A stretch of DNA of 64,000 nucleotides from Rhodococcus sp. BP22 (GCF_014281965.1 NZ_JACFTB010000004.1:186001-250000); one strand, 5' to 3'; shown: positions 42,717 to 53,246, counted from the first letter of the stretch. Notes: a model not told the origin generated them from the letters alone. Made by a program: numbers and translations.

Positions 42717-43672
42717 TCGGTGGCCTCGATCAGATGGTGGACTATGCCAGGCTCGGCGGCCGAGTGGCCTGCGTCGTCGACCATCACGAGTTCGGCACCG
42801 GGCCAGGCCTTGTGGAGTTCCCATGCGCTTGTCGCGGGGCACACGACGTCATACCGTCCCTGGACGATGATTCCGTCGATGCCCTTCAACTTGTGCGCGT
42901 CGTCGAGCAATTGGTTGTCCCGAAGGAACCCAGCATTGCGGAAGTAGTGATTTTCGATACCCGCAAACGCGAGTGCGAATCGTGGATCCTCGTTCTGCGC
43001 AATCTGATCCGGCCGAGGAATGAGATAGCTGGTGGAGGCTTCCCACGCCGACCAAGCGACCGCGGCCGAGGTCGCGATGTCACGATCCTCGGAGGTGAGC
43101 AGACGGTGGTACGCCTCGACCAGGTCCCCGTCGCGTTCGTTCTTCGGGATCGGTGCGAGGAATTTGTCCCACTGCTCCGGAAAGATATGGCCCGCACCGC
43201 CGTTGTAGTACCAGTCGATCTCACTGCGTCGAAGAAGAAAGATTCCGCGGAGGATCAAACCGGTGACGCGTTCGGTGTGCGTCTGCGCGTACACGAGCGA
43301 GAGAGTCGAACCCCAGGAACCACCGAACACGAGCCACCGTTCGATGGCGAGATGTGTTCGCAACTTTTCCATGTCGGCGACGAGCCGATCGGTCGTGTTC
43401 ACCGCCAGATCTCCGCCGTCGGCGATATGCGGCGTGGAACGCCCGCAGCCCCGCTGATCGAAGAGGACGATGCGATACACCGCGGGGTCGAAGTAACGGC
43501 GCTGCGTCGGGCCAGTTCCGCCGCCCGGCCCACCATGCACGAACACAACCGGCTTGCCCGACGGGTTACCGCTGACCTCCCAGTAGATGTGCTGGGCGTC
43601 GCCTACGTCGAGGAGGCCGCCGTCGAACGGTTCGATCGGCGGATACAGCTCTCGCAGTGGTGTCGATGTCAT
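42689..43672 (-). CDS. pip: Prolyl aminopeptidase
   Basis: A 327-residue alpha/beta hydrolase of peptidase family S33. The nucleophile Ser119 is in GGSWGSTL, the oxyanion loop is HGGPGGGTGP, and the Asp and His lie in GRYDVVCP and DDAGHSAAEP. It removes N-terminal proline from peptides in the cytoplasm. The ATG at 43672 is 3 bases after the end of the upstream lipoprotein gene. Length and motif order match bacterial prolyl iminopeptidases. Confidence 0.9.
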   Translation of the reverse strand: MTSTPLRELYPPIEPFDGGLLDVGDAQHIYWEVSGNPSGKPVVFVHGGPGGGTGPTQRRYFDPAVYRIVLFDQRGCGRSTPHIADGGDLAVNTTDRLVADMEKLRTHLAIERWLVFGGSWGSTLSLVYAQTHTERVTGLILRGIFLLRRSEIDWYYNGGAGHIFPEQWDKFLAPIPKNERDGDLVEAYHRLLTSEDRDIATSAAVAWSAWEASTSYLIPRPDQIAQNEDPRFALAFAGIENHYFRNAGFLRDNQLLDDAHKLKGIDGIIVQGRYDVVCPATSAWELHKAWPGAELVMVDDAGHSAAEPGIVHHLIEATDQFASLPDS

Positions 43673-43675
43673 GCG

Positions 43676-44134
43676 TCAGAACCCGACGAGACCGGATGCG
43701 AGATCAGGAATCTCGAGCGACCGCATGGCTTCTGCACGGGTATCGGGGCATGTACCGATGGTGACGTCGTCGACGATCGAGCGGTTCTGCACGACCTGAA
43801 GGTTGATGGTGCCGCTCTGCGCCGCCCAGGTCTGGACGACGATATTGAGACCGCCACGGCCAATCGTCGGGCCTTGAATTCTCCATTCCTGCAGTTGCGC
43901 ATCGAGATCGCTGCACAGCTGCTGGCTCTGCTGTTCGGTGATTCCGGCTGCGCCAGAGGGGGAGGTGGCAGTGGTGGGTGTGTCCGTTGGGGTCAGGGTC
44001 GACGACGAACCGGTGGTCGTCGAATCCGTTCCGCAAGCGCCGGTAGCAGCGAACACTGCTACCGCGCCCGCAACAGAAACGACGACTCGGGTAACTCGAC
44101 GAAACCTGGACTGGGCCTTTGTAGCTGAGTTCAT
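43676..44134 (-). CDS. Putative lipoprotein of unknown function
   Basis: A 152-residue exported lipoprotein. A basic n-region and hydrophobic stretch (RVTRVVVSVAGAVAVFAATGAC) end at a lipobox-like ATGAC near residue 34, followed by a Thr/Ser-rich linker (TTTGSSSTLTPTDTPTTATS) and a domain ending in TIGTCPDTRAEAMRSLEIPDL. The lipobox lacks the ideal Leu at -3, so lipidation is probable, not certain. The function is unknown. It lies 3 bases upstream of the prolyl aminopeptidase gene. Confidence 0.7.
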   Translation of the reverse strand: MNSATKAQSRFRRVTRVVVSVAGAVAVFAATGACGTDSTTTGSSSTLTPTDTPTTATSPSGAAGITEQQSQQLCSDLDAQLQEWRIQGPTIGRGGLNIVVQTWAAQSGTINLQVVQNRSIVDDVTIGTCPDTRAEAMRSLEIPDLASGLVGF

Positions 44135-44192
44135 GGCAACGAGTGTGCCATCTCGTCGGCTCCCGCAATCAGCTCACGCCACCCGAGGTGGC

Positions 44193-45038
44193 TCAGTAGC
44201 TGTGTTCGGGTCCCGGGAAGACACCGGAGCGCACCTCGGACAGGTACGACGAGGCTGCAGATCGCAGTTCGTCTCCGACATGGCCGAACTTCTTGACGAA
44301 CTTCGCCGTCTTTCCATTGGTGTAACCGGCCATGTCCTGCCACACGAGAACTTGTGCGTCACACTCGTTGCCCGCGCCGATTCCGACGGTGGGGATGGTC
44401 AACTTGCGGGACACCTGACCGGCGATGTCGGCCGGAACCATCTCCATGACGACAGAGAAGGCACCCGCCTCTTGGACGGCGATGGCGTCGGCGACCAGTG
44501 CGTCTGCGGCATCGCCTCGTCCTTGGACGCGGAATCCGCCGAGGCCGTTCACGCTTTGCGGGGTGAATCCGATGTGTGCCATGACTGGTATACCCGCGGC
44601 AGTGATGGCAGCGATCTGATCTGTGACGCGCTCTCCGCCTTCGAGTTTGACGGCGTTGGCGAGTCCTTCCTTCATGAATCTGGTGGCCGTGGCCAGCGCC
44701 TGTTGCGGGGAGGACTCGTAGCTGCCGAAGGGGAGGTCCGCGACGACGAGTGCGTTGGGGGCTCCACGCACGACCCCGCGAACGAGGGGGAGGAGTTCGT
44801 CGATGGTGATGGGAACGGTGGTGTCGTAGCCGTAGACGACGTTGGCTGCGGAGTCACCGACGAGCAGAACCGGAATGCCGGCCTCCTCGAAGATACGAGC
44901 GCTGGAGTAGTCGTAAGCGGTGAGCATTGCCCAGCGCTCACCCTCGGCCTTCATCTGCAGAAGGTGGTGGGTGCGGGTCTTGCGAGTGAGGCCGGATACG
45001 GATGCGTCGGATCCACCGTAAATCGTGTTGTCGGACAT
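44193..45038 (-). CDS. panB: 3-methyl-2-oxobutanoate hydroxymethyltransferase PanB
   Basis: A 281-residue enzyme of the pantothenate pathway that transfers a hydroxymethyl group from methylene-tetrahydrofolate to alpha-ketoisovalerate. The Mg2+-binding residues lie in [21 protein letters not shown] and [17 protein letters not shown], with KLEGG and [20 protein letters not shown] 45038. It is a stand-alone gene here; panC and panD are elsewhere. The adjacent CaeA-like lipoprotein gene is divergent, with a 218-base spacer. Confidence 0.95.
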   Translation of the reverse strand: MSDNTIYGGSDASVSGLTRKTRTHHLLQMKAEGERWAMLTAYDYSSARIFEEAGIPVLLVGDSAANVVYGYDTTVPITIDELLPLVRGVVRGAPNALVVADLPFGSYESSPQQALATATRFMKEGLANAVKLEGGERVTDQIAAITAAGIPVMAHIGFTPQSVNGLGGFRVQGRGDAADALVADAIAVQEAGAFSVVMEMVPADIAGQVSRKLTIPTVGIGAGNECDAQVLVWQDMAGYTNGKTAKFVKKFGHVGDELRSAASSYLSEVRSGVFPGPEHSY

Positions 45039-45256
45039 CTTTGTCCCTTTCGGTTCCTCGAGGCCCGATTTCGGGTCCCCGGGATGGGGTTGATGACGCC
45101 CTCAGTCTGCCACCTGCGTCTACCCGACCGAAGGGAGTCGGCAGTGCAATCCGTCACACCGTGAGGCTCAGGCCACGAGTCGTGCACGGCAGACGCTTGG
45201 TTCGCCGCTGTCCTGCGTGAGCAGCGCACACGTGAAGTTCTGGCACCATCGTGGGA

Positions 45257-46840
45257 ATGAGAACGAGTCGCACTCCGCTGGTCCGGATGGTAGCCCTGGG
45301 CGCGGCGGGATTGATGGCCGCGGCGGGATGTGCGCAGAGCTCGACGACCGAGGGCACCCCGGAAGCAGAGGGGCTTTCATCCTCCGTCGAATCTTTCGAG
45401 CCCGGGGCTGGAATCGTCCCCGACGGCCTCGCCGAGTTCTACACCCAGTCGCCCGAGTGGGGGCCCTGCGATTCCTACGACACCGACGGAACGAATTTTC
45501 GTAGCGATATGGAGTGCTCGAAGGTCACGGTTCCGCTGGACTACGAGGAGCCGACTGGAGAGAAGGCCGAGATCGCCATTTCGCGGACGCAGGCGAGCGG
45601 GGACAAGATCGGCTCGATCTTGTTCAACCCAGGTGGTCCGGGGGCGTCAGGGCTGTACACGGCCACGCAGGCGGACGGTTCCGAGTTGTCCGAACGCTTC
45701 GATCGAATCGGTTTCGACCCGCGCGGAATCGGTGCATCGACTCCGGCGGTGCGCTGCCTGACCACGCAAGAGATCGAAGAGGAGCGACGCGAGCCGGATG
45801 TCGACGTGTCGCCGGAGGGTATTGCGAAATCGGAAGCGGAACATCAGGACTACGCCGCCAAGTGTGCAGCGCGGAGCGGTAAGGATCTTCTCGAGCACGT
45901 GGGGACACGCGAGGTGGTCCAGGACATGGACGTGATCAGGTCCGTGCTTGGGGACGCGAAGCTGACCTACGTCGGCTACTCGTACGGCACCCGGATCGGC
46001 ACCGCGTATGCCGAGGCGTTTCCCGGCAACGTGCGGGCGATGGTGCTCGACGGTGCGCTCGATCCAGAGCAGAGCCCCGTCGATGAGGCAGTCGCGCAGG
46101 GAGCAGCCTTCCAGGGCGCATTCGACGGCTTCGCTGCTGATTGCGCGCGAACACCGACCTGTCCGCTCGGCACCGACGTCGCCGACGCGAACCGACAGTT
46201 CCGTGCCCTTGTCGACCCACTCATCGAGCGTCCCGCCGAGACCACGGACCCGCGTGGACTGAGCTACGACGACGCTCTGACGGGGACTCAACAGGCGCTC
46301 TACTCCGAAAGCCTGTGGCGCCTACTTCGAGCAGGACTGAGCGAACTTCGGGACGGTCGCGGTGACACGCTCCTCCGATTGGCCGACTCCTACAGCGGAC
46401 GGCTCGAGGACGGGTCGTACGCGAATCTCGACGACGCGTTCAATGCAATCCGGTGCGTCGATGATCCACCGGTCATCGACCGAGCCGAGGCCGACGAGGC
46501 CGACACGCGGTATCGAGAGGCCGCCCCGTTCCTCGACGACGGCCGTGGCACCGGCAACGCGCCTCTCGACCTGTGCGCGTTCTGGCCGGTACCGAACACC
46601 GGGAGTCCGCACACGATCTCGGCGGCGGGGCTACCGAAGCTCGTGGTCGTGTCCACGACTTTCGACCCGGCCACGCCGTACCAGGCAGGGGTCGATCTTG
46701 CCCGCCAGCTCGGCGCGGACCTGGTCACGTACGAGGGGACCCAACATACGGTCGCCTTCTCCGGTGAGGAATGCGTCGATGATCCGTTGATCGACTATCT
46801 CGTCGATCTGGTTCCGACAGGTAACGATCTGGTGTGCTGA
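45257..46840 (+). CDS. Secreted alpha/beta hydrolase lipoprotein (CaeA/Hip1-like)
   Basis: A 527-residue lipoprotein of peptidase family S33-type (tripeptidyl aminopeptidase related). The signal is MVALGAAGLMAAAGC with lipobox AAGC. FNPGGPGASG forms the oxyanion loop, the nucleophile is in YVGYSYGTRIG (about residue 240), and the Asp and His fit FDPATPYQAG and YEGTQHTVAF. M. tuberculosis CaeA/Hip1, in the same place next to glnA2 and panB, is an envelope serine protease that modifies secreted proteins. Start ATG 45257, or GTG 45251. Confidence 0.85.
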   Translation: MRTSRTPLVRMVALGAAGLMAAAGCAQSSTTEGTPEAEGLSSSVESFEPGAGIVPDGLAEFYTQSPEWGPCDSYDTDGTNFRSDMECSKVTVPLDYEEPTGEKAEIAISRTQASGDKIGSILFNPGGPGASGLYTATQADGSELSERFDRIGFDPRGIGASTPAVRCLTTQEIEEERREPDVDVSPEGIAKSEAEHQDYAAKCAARSGKDLLEHVGTREVVQDMDVIRSVLGDAKLTYVGYSYGTRIGTAYAEAFPGNVRAMVLDGALDPEQSPVDEAVAQGAAFQGAFDGFAADCARTPTCPLGTDVADANRQFRALVDPLIERPAETTDPRGLSYDDALTGTQQALYSESLWRLLRAGLSELRDGRGDTLLRLADSYSGRLEDGSYANLDDAFNAIRCVDDPPVIDRAEADEADTRYREAAPFLDDGRGTGNAPLDLCAFWPVPNTGSPHTISAAGLPKLVVVSTTFDPATPYQAGVDLARQLGADLVTYEGTQHTVAFSGEECVDDPLIDYLVDLVPTGNDLVC

Positions 46841-46903
46841 CGCGTGCTTCACGTCGCAGGTGTGGCCGCTGAGAAATGTCCGACGTGAGACCGAGATCAC
46901 GAT

Positions 46904-46919
46904 GTAACACAGATTTAAC
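46904..46919 (+). promoter_or_regulatory. Candidate GlnR box upstream of glnA2
   Basis: The sequence GTAAC-N6-TTAAC lies 24 bases upstream of the glnA2 ATG. The first half matches the gTnAC half of the GlnR consensus exactly, the second half differs from GAAAC at two positions. The same spacing of six bases occurs as in the perfect site of glnA1. A TAGTCT at 46930 could be the -10 box, so the transcript may be nearly leaderless. Confidence 0.5.
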
Positions 46920-46942
46920 GCGGTTTGCTTAGTCTCGCGGAC

Positions 46943-48283
46943 ATGGATCGCCAAAAGGAATTCGTGCTTCGGACCCTGGAGGAGCGCGACATCCGCTTCG
47001 TCCGCCTATGGTTCACCGATGTTCTTGGCTATCTGAAATCGGTCGCCATCGCCCCGGCGGAACTCGAAGGTGCCTTCGACGAAGGCATCGGCTTCGACGG
47101 AAGCGCTATCGAGGGATTCGCCCGCGTCTCCGAAGCAGATACTGTCGCCAAGCCCGATCCGTCGACTTTCCAGATTCTGCCCTGGTCGAGCAGCAAGGGA
47201 CATCAGCATTCGGCGCGGATGTTCTGCGACATCGCGATGCCCGACGGCTCGCCGTCCTGGGCTGATTCGCGCCACGTGCTGCGTCGCCAATTGAGCAAGG
47301 CCGCAGATCTCGGGTTCAGCTGCTACGTGCATCCGGAGATCGAGTTCTTCCTGCTCAAGGACTCTCCAGAGGACGGGTCGCCGCCCACGCCCGCCGACAA
47401 CGGTGGATATTTCGATCAGGCCGTGCACGACTCGGCGCCGAACTTTCGCCGTCACGCCATCGATGCGCTCGAGTCGATGGGCATCTCCGTCGAGTTCAGC
47501 CATCACGAAGCCGCGCCCGGTCAGCAGGAAATCGACCTCCGCTACGCCGACGCACTGTCGATGGCCGACAACATCATGACCTTCCGATACCTGGTCAAGG
47601 AAGTTGCGATCGCCGAGGGCGTCCGCGCAACGTTCATGCCCAAGCCGTTCAGTGATCAGGCCGGCTCGGCGATGCACACGCACATGAGCCTGTTCGAGGG
47701 CGACACCAACGCGTTTCACAATCCGGACGACCCGATGCAGCTCTCGGAGACCGGCAAGTCGTTCATCGCCGGAATCCTCGAACATGCCAACGAGATCAGC
47801 GCCGTCACGAACCAGTGGGTCAACTCCTACAAGCGGTTGATCCGCGGTGGTGAAGCACCGACGGCAGCGTCCTGGGGACCCTCCAACCGCTCGGCACTCA
47901 TTCGGGTGCCGATGTACACGCCGAACAAGGCATCCTCGCGTCGCGTCGAGATTCGTAGCCCCGACTCCGCCTGCAACCCCTACCTTGCGTTCGCAGTCCT
48001 GCTCGCTGCAGGCCTGCGCGGCATCGAAAAGGGCTACACGCTGCCACCAGAGGCCGAAGAGGACGTGTGGGCGTTGACGTCCGCCGAGCGTCGCGCCATG
48101 GGGTACAAGGAGCTTCCAGGCAACCTCGATCAGGCCCTGAACGCCATGGAAGGCTCCGAGCTCGTCGCCGAAGCCCTCGGCGAGCATGTCTTCGACTTCT
48201 TCCTGCGCAACAAGCGTCGGGAGTGGGAGGAATACCGCTCGCATGTCACGCCGTTCGAGCTGAAGGCCTACCTGGGATTGTGA
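46943..48283 (+). CDS. glnA2: Glutamine synthetase homologue GlnA2
   Basis: A 446-residue type I glutamine synthetase, the same length as M. tuberculosis GlnA2. Catalytic motifs are intact: EIEFFLLK, GQQEIDLRYADAL, FMPKPFSDQAGSAMHTHMSL, RGGEAPTAASWGPSNRSALIR and RRVEIRSPDSACNPYLAFAVLLAAG. In place of the adenylylated Tyr of GlnA1 (DLYELPP) it has DVWALT, so GlnE cannot regulate it at that site. It is followed by glnE. It may be a glutamine synthetase or a gamma-glutamyl-amine ligase; substrate is not certain. Confidence 0.92.
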   Translation: MDRQKEFVLRTLEERDIRFVRLWFTDVLGYLKSVAIAPAELEGAFDEGIGFDGSAIEGFARVSEADTVAKPDPSTFQILPWSSSKGHQHSARMFCDIAMPDGSPSWADSRHVLRRQLSKAADLGFSCYVHPEIEFFLLKDSPEDGSPPTPADNGGYFDQAVHDSAPNFRRHAIDALESMGISVEFSHHEAAPGQQEIDLRYADALSMADNIMTFRYLVKEVAIAEGVRATFMPKPFSDQAGSAMHTHMSLFEGDTNAFHNPDDPMQLSETGKSFIAGILEHANEISAVTNQWVNSYKRLIRGGEAPTAASWGPSNRSALIRVPMYTPNKASSRRVEIRSPDSACNPYLAFAVLLAAGLRGIEKGYTLPPEAEEDVWALTSAERRAMGYKELPGNLDQALNAMEGSELVAEALGEHVFDFFLRNKRREWEEYRSHVTPFELKAYLGL

Positions 48284-48402
48284 TCTGCGCACTGTCATCG
48301 GATGCCGGTGGAATGGGTTAGATTTTACTTCGTTCGAGTAAGAGCTAGTTCCCGCCCGCGGTGAGGTGAACCTGTGTCACGCCAGAGTCGAGGTGTTCGC
48401 TG

Positions 48403-51400
48403 ATGGTGCGTCCACCCACATCACGTTCGATCGTCCCAGGGCCAGGACGTCTGGGTCTGGTCGAGGCCACTGCGCCCGCTGATCTACAGAAGCTCGGGTG
48501 GGTCGACGAGAACAGTCTCGAACTACTGTGGTCGTTGTCGCGTGCGGCCAACGCGGATCTTGCACTGCGAACCCTGACAAGGCTGCAGGATTTGCTCGGC
48601 GACGGCTTCTCCGAAGTCGATCAGGCCTTGCGGTCGGACAAGGGCCTTCGCGGTCGATTGTTGGGTCTCTGCGGTGCCTCGAGCGCGCTTGCAGATCACC
48701 TTGTTTCCGATCCGGATACCTGGCGTCTGCTCAGCACACCCACAGGCCGCGCCACGGGTCCGTCCGCACGAGTGGAACTACCCAGCAAGCAGCAGCTCAC
48801 CGACGAACTTCTGGCCGCTGTCGACGCAAAGCCCGAGACCGGTCCGAATGCATCACCGGAGTTGTACAGGGCGGGTCTGACCGGACCCGATGCCGTTGTC
48901 GCACTCCGTAAAACCTACCGTGACCAAGTGATGGTTCTCGCGGCAGCGGATCTCGCTGCAACCGTGGAGAACGAACCTGTCGTGCCGTATCAGCTCGTCG
49001 GAAATCAGCTCTCCGACATGGCCGACGCTGCCTTGACCGCAGCGCTGGCCGTCGCTGTTGCGACAGTCTGCCCGGACGATCCGATGCCCATCCGACTCGC
49101 TGTGATCGCAATGGGCAAATGCGGTGCGCGAGAGCTCAATTACGTTTCCGACGTCGACGTCGTATTCGTGGCGGAACCAGCGGATGCGGTAGCCAGTCGG
49201 ATCGCGGGCGAAATGATGCGGATCGGCTCCTCGGCGTTCTTCGAAGTCGATGCAGCGCTTCGACCGGAGGGGAAGCGTGGCGAACTGGTTCGCACCCTCG
49301 ATTCGCATGTCGCCTACTACAAGCGGTGGGCCAAGACATGGGAGTTCCAGGCGCTGCTCAAAGCACGTCCGATGACCGGGGACCTCGAGGTCGGTCACAG
49401 CTACGTCGCCGCACTCAACCCGATGGTGTGGTTGGCCTCGCAGCGAGAGGACTTCGTTCCCGAGGTCCGCGCGATGCGCCGTCGCGTCGAGGAGATGGTC
49501 CCACCCGAGCTCCGTGAACGTGAGATCAAACTCGGTCGCGGAGGCCTGCGGGATGTCGAGTTCGCAGTACAGCTACTGCAACTGGTCCACGGCCGCACCG
49601 ACGAAACTCTCCGAGTTCTCGGCACTGTGGACGCCCTGGTCGCGCTCAGCGACGGGGGATACGTCGGGCGCGACGACGCCGCGAATCTGACCGCGTCCTA
49701 CGAGTTCCTGCGATTACTCGAACACCGTCTGCAGCTTCAGCGGATGAAACGAACCCACACTCTGCCGCCGCCGGACGACGAGGAAGCGCTGCGCTGGCTC
49801 GCCCGAGCAGCGCACATGCGTCCCGACGGCAATCGTGACGCGCTCGGAGTGCTGACCGCCGAGATCAAACGTAACGCGCTCCGGATTCGCAGGTTGCACG
49901 CGAAACTGTTTTATCGACCCCTGCTCGATTCCGTCGTACGGTTCGATTCCGACACTGTCAGGTTGACTCCGGAAGCCGCCGTCCGCCAACTCTCCGCCCT
50001 GGGTTTCGCCGCGCCTCAGAACGCGATCGGGCACCTGCGCGCGCTCGTCGGTTCGGGCTCTCGGCGTGGCCAGATTCAAGCGGTGCTGCTGCCGACACTT
50101 CTCGAATGGCTGGCCGATACCCCGGACTCGGACGCCGGTCTACTCAACTACCGCCGACTCTGCGAGGCCACCCAGGACCAAACCTGGTTTCTGCGGATAC
50201 TGCGCGACGAAGGTGCCGTCGCTCAGCGTTTGATGATCGTGCTCGGATCTTCGGCATACGTGCCGGATCTGCTCATCAAAGCTCCCGAGGTCATCAGACT
50301 CTTCGCTGACGGCCCGACCGGCCCAAGGCTTCTCGACGTCGAACCCGAGGAAACGTATCGAGCGATCCTGTCTTCTTCGGGTCGGTACGATGATCCGGTT
50401 CGTGCCATCGACGCCGCGCGGGCTCTGCGTAGACACGAGCTTGCGCGGGTGGCGTCGGCCGACATCCTCGGCATGCTCGATGTGCCACAGGTGTGCACCG
50501 CTTTGTCCTCGGTATGGGCCGCTGTGATCAACGCTGCACTGGCAGCTGCCATTCGGGCGAGCGAAGCCGAACGCGGGGAGCCGGCTCCTGCCAGCCTGGC
50601 TGTGATCGGTATGGGCCGACTCGGCGGCGGAGAACTCGGCTACGGCAGCGATGCAGATGTGTTGTTCGTATGCGAACCCGTCGAGGGCTCCGACGACAGT
50701 GTCGCAGTCAAGTGGGCCAACGGTATTGCCGATCGGATTCGCAAGCTACTCGGTGCGCCGAGCACCGACCCACCGTTGGAGGTGGACACCGGTTTGCGGC
50801 CGGAAGGCCGAAACGGGCCGGTGGTCAGGACTCTCGCGTCGTACAAGGCGTACTACGCGCAGTGGGCTCAGGCCTGGGAGGTCCAGGCGCTGCTGCGGGC
50901 CCACCAGGTTGCCGGCGATCAGGATCTCGGCATCAAGTTTCTGCTCATGGTCGACAAGGTGCGATACCCAGAAGGCGGCGTCTCGCAGGAGGCCGTACGA
51001 GAGATCCGCCGTATCAAGGCGCGAATCGACTCCGAGCGTCTGCCGAAGGGCGCCGACCCCGCCACCCACACCAAGCTGGGCAGAGGCGGGCTCGCCGACA
51101 TCGAGTGGACAGTGCAGCTCATCCAACTCAGGCATGCGCATGACGTGCCGTCGCTGCACAACACCTCGACCCTGCAAACTCTCGACGCAATCGGCGCGGC
51201 TGAGTTGATGAGCGAGACCGACGTCGAATTGCTGCGTGAAGCATGGATTCTCGCAACGAAGGCGCGCAACGCACTCGTACTCGTGCGTGGAAAGCCGACG
51301 GACCAACTTCCTGCACCGGGGCATGTTCTGTCCGCCGTCGCGAAGGTAGCCGGGTGGAAGAACGCCGATGCAGGGGAGTTCCTCGACAACTACCTCCGTG

Positions 51401-51447
51401 TGACGCGTCGCGCAAAGGCTGTGGTGGAGCGGACCTTCGGGGCCTGA
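48403..51447 (+). CDS. glnE: Glutamine synthetase adenylyltransferase/deadenylylase GlnE
   Basis: A 1,014-residue bifunctional enzyme that adds and removes AMP on glutamine synthetase. It has two nucleotidyltransferase domains: one with [19 protein letters not shown] (near residues 230-250) and a second with [19 protein letters not shown] (near residues 735-755), each with the DxD pair, and each followed by a helical GlnE domain with [17 protein letters not shown] and [20 protein letters not shown] 48403. Its substrate is GlnA1 at 55312. The gene is 119 bases after glnA2 on the same strand. Confidence 0.95.
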   Translation: MVRPPTSRSIVPGPGRLGLVEATAPADLQKLGWVDENSLELLWSLSRAANADLALRTLTRLQDLLGDGFSEVDQALRSDKGLRGRLLGLCGASSALADHLVSDPDTWRLLSTPTGRATGPSARVELPSKQQLTDELLAAVDAKPETGPNASPELYRAGLTGPDAVVALRKTYRDQVMVLAAADLAATVENEPVVPYQLVGNQLSDMADAALTAALAVAVATVCPDDPMPIRLAVIAMGKCGARELNYVSDVDVVFVAEPADAVASRIAGEMMRIGSSAFFEVDAALRPEGKRGELVRTLDSHVAYYKRWAKTWEFQALLKARPMTGDLEVGHSYVAALNPMVWLASQREDFVPEVRAMRRRVEEMVPPELREREIKLGRGGLRDVEFAVQLLQLVHGRTDETLRVLGTVDALVALSDGGYVGRDDAANLTASYEFLRLLEHRLQLQRMKRTHTLPPPDDEEALRWLARAAHMRPDGNRDALGVLTAEIKRNALRIRRLHAKLFYRPLLDSVVRFDSDTVRLTPEAAVRQLSALGFAAPQNAIGHLRALVGSGSRRGQIQAVLLPTLLEWLADTPDSDAGLLNYRRLCEATQDQTWFLRILRDEGAVAQRLMIVLGSSAYVPDLLIKAPEVIRLFADGPTGPRLLDVEPEETYRAILSSSGRYDDPVRAIDAARALRRHELARVASADILGMLDVPQVCTALSSVWAAVINAALAAAIRASEAERGEPAPASLAVIGMGRLGGGELGYGSDADVLFVCEPVEGSDDSVAVKWANGIADRIRKLLGAPSTDPPLEVDTGLRPEGRNGPVVRTLASYKAYYAQWAQAWEVQALLRAHQVAGDQDLGIKFLLMVDKVRYPEGGVSQEAVREIRRIKARIDSERLPKGADPATHTKLGRGGLADIEWTVQLIQLRHAHDVPSLHNTSTLQTLDAIGAAELMSETDVELLREAWILATKARNALVLVRGKPTDQLPAPGHVLSAVAKVAGWKNADAGEFLDNYLRVTRRAKAVVERTFGA

Positions 51448-51462
51448 CCACTCCACCGCCGT

Positions 51463-52437
51463 TCAGCCGGTGGTGACAAAACCCTCCGAGACGAGCCAGT
51501 CGCGTGCGACGTCGGCGGGCTCTCTGCCCTCGACGTCCACCTGGCGGTTCAATTCGGTCATGACCTTGTCGTCGAGCTTCGCGGTGATCGGTGCCATGAC
51601 TTCCTGCACCTCGGGATGAGCGGCTGCGAAGTCTTTCCTCATGATCAGTGACGGGTTGTACTTGGGAAAGAAGGCTCGATCATCTTCGAGCAGAATGAGA
51701 TCGAGCGCGATGATGCGACCGTCGGTAGTGAACACCTCACCGAACTTGCACTGGGTTCCGTCGGCGGTGGCCTGATAGATGATGCCGGTCTGCAGTATCT
51801 GCCGAGGCGCGAGGTTCGGATCGAACTCGTACTTGGCGGCCAGTCCGGGGTAGCCGTCCTGACGAACGTTGAACTCGGTTTCGACGCAGGTCGTCGCCGC
51901 GGACGGGTCGGTTCGAACGAGGTTGGCGTAGTCCGGCAGCGTCTTGACTCCCGTTTCCTCCGCAGTCTGCTGGTTCATCGCGAGCGCGTAGGTGTTGTTC
52001 ATCGGGGCCGGAGGCTCCCACACCATGTCGTTTGCTGCGAGGTCGGCGTCGCGCACTGCTTCGTACTGCTCGGTCGAGTCCGGTAGCGGTGTCTCGTTGC
52101 CGAGATAGTTGATCCACCCGGTGCCGGTGTACTCGTATGTGAGATCGATCTGACCGTTCAACTGGGCGTCACGTGTGCTGTTGGAGCCCTGAATGTTGGT
52201 CAGATCTCGGACCTCGGCACCGGCGGCGGCCATTGCGAACTCGATTATGTAGCCGAGCGTGATTTGTTCGGTGAAGTCCTTGGAACCGACGGTCATCTTG
52301 ACGCCCTCGAGTTCGGGGACCGGCTGGATGCTCGCCGGCCCGACCGAAAGCGGAACCGCGCCCCCCGATTCGAGCCCGCAGCCGGCTAGAAGTGCCCCCG
52401 CCATGGCGAGAGCGAATACGGTCGTCGTCTTCTTCAT
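51463..52437 (-). CDS. Osmoprotectant ABC substrate-binding lipoprotein
   Basis: A 324-residue lipoprotein of the OpuAC/ProX type. Signal peptide MKKTTTVFALAMAGALLAGC with lipobox LAGC. The ligand domain begins VKMTVGSKDFTEQITLGYI, the standard start of the glycine betaine/carnitine/choline-binding fold, with YEYTGTGW. ATG 52437 overlaps the stop of the upstream permease by four bases. It is the last gene of the four-gene operon at 51463-55098. Compatible solute uptake is inferred from family. Confidence 0.92.
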   Translation of the reverse strand: MKKTTTVFALAMAGALLAGCGLESGGAVPLSVGPASIQPVPELEGVKMTVGSKDFTEQITLGYIIEFAMAAAGAEVRDLTNIQGSNSTRDAQLNGQIDLTYEYTGTGWINYLGNETPLPDSTEQYEAVRDADLAANDMVWEPPAPMNNTYALAMNQQTAEETGVKTLPDYANLVRTDPSAATTCVETEFNVRQDGYPGLAAKYEFDPNLAPRQILQTGIIYQATADGTQCKFGEVFTTDGRIIALDLILLEDDRAFFPKYNPSLIMRKDFAAAHPEVQEVMAPITAKLDDKVMTELNRQVDVEGREPADVARDWLVSEGFVTTG

Positions 52438-53246
52438 CGTAATCCTTTGGGGCCCAGGAACTGCTCGGCCAAGGCGCCGAGCCAATCGACGAACAGTGCC
52501 AGGGACACAGCAAGTACGGCACCGGTTACGAGGGTGACGTTGTCGCGCAACTTGTATCCGGTGTCGATGAGAATGCCGAGTCCACCCGCACTTACCAGGA
52601 AGCACAGCGTCGCCGTTCCGACCGCGAGGACCAGGGAGGTGCGTAGGCCGGCGAGAATGTACGGCACTGCCATCGGGAACTCGAGCCTTCGGAGCACTGT
52701 CAGCGAGGACATCCCTTGACCGCGGCCGGCATCGATGAGTGTCTTGTCGACCTCCTGGTATCCCAGAATCGTATTGCGCAACACCGGAAGCAGCGAGTAG
52801 AAGGCGATGGGCAGTACGCCTATCCAGAAACCCGTCTGACGCGTTGCCAGGTAGAAGAGGACCAGCAAACCCACTGCAGGTGCAGCCGCGCCGATGTTGG
52901 CGATGCCTACGAAAAATGGTGCGAGACGGGTGTATCCGGGTCGGGTGAGCAGAGTTCCGAGCGGGACGGCGATGATCACGACGATGATCACGACCGCCGC
53001 GGTGAGCAAGATGTGCTGCCATGTGAGCGTGGCGAGGTTGCTGGCAGTAATGCTGCCCTGTTGAGTCGCGGTCAGATCACGACTGAAGGCCCAGACAAGT
53101 ACGCCGACAACCAGAATCAGAACGACGGCGGGTTGCACCAGCAGGCGTAGGCGATCAGCGCGTTTGACAGCATCTCGCTCCGAGGCACCTTCGTCAGGTG
53201 CCGCGTCCATCTCGGCCGCTAGGAGACTGTCCACGGATGCGGTCAT
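52434..53246 (-). CDS. Osmoprotectant ABC permease
   Basis: A 270-residue BPD-type permease with about five to six helices. The EAA loop region reads GYQEVDKTLIDAGRGQGMSSLTVLRRLEFPMAVPYILAGLRTSLVLAVGTATL, typical of ProW/OpuCB. The N-terminal ~35 residues are acidic and cytoplasmic. ATG 53246 overlaps the stop of the ATPase gene (ATGA). It pairs with the second permease at 54451-55098. Confidence 0.92.
   Translation of the reverse strand: MTASVDSLLAAEMDAAPDEGASERDAVKRADRLRLLVQPAVVLILVVGVLVWAFSRDLTATQQGSITASNLATLTWQHILLTAAVVIIVVIIAVPLGTLLTRPGYTRLAPFFVGIANIGAAAPAVGLLVLFYLATRQTGFWIGVLPIAFYSLLPVLRNTILGYQEVDKTLIDAGRGQGMSSLTVLRRLEFPMAVPYILAGLRTSLVLAVGTATLCFLVSAGGLGILIDTGYKLRDNVTLVTGAVLAVSLALFVDWLGALAEQFLGPKGLR

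Noticed and set aside
47006-48298. A 430-codon minus-strand open frame opposite glnA2
   Set aside because: glnA2 is intact with all catalytic motifs, and the antisense product resembles no protein family.
48324-48342. TTACT...AGTAA dyad upstream of glnE
   Set aside because: Five-base arms are within chance expectation and no regulator is indicated.
51453-51473. A small hairpin between glnE and the osmoprotectant operon
   Set aside because: Only 6 bp of stem, partly inside the stop region of the binding-protein gene; too weak to call a terminator.
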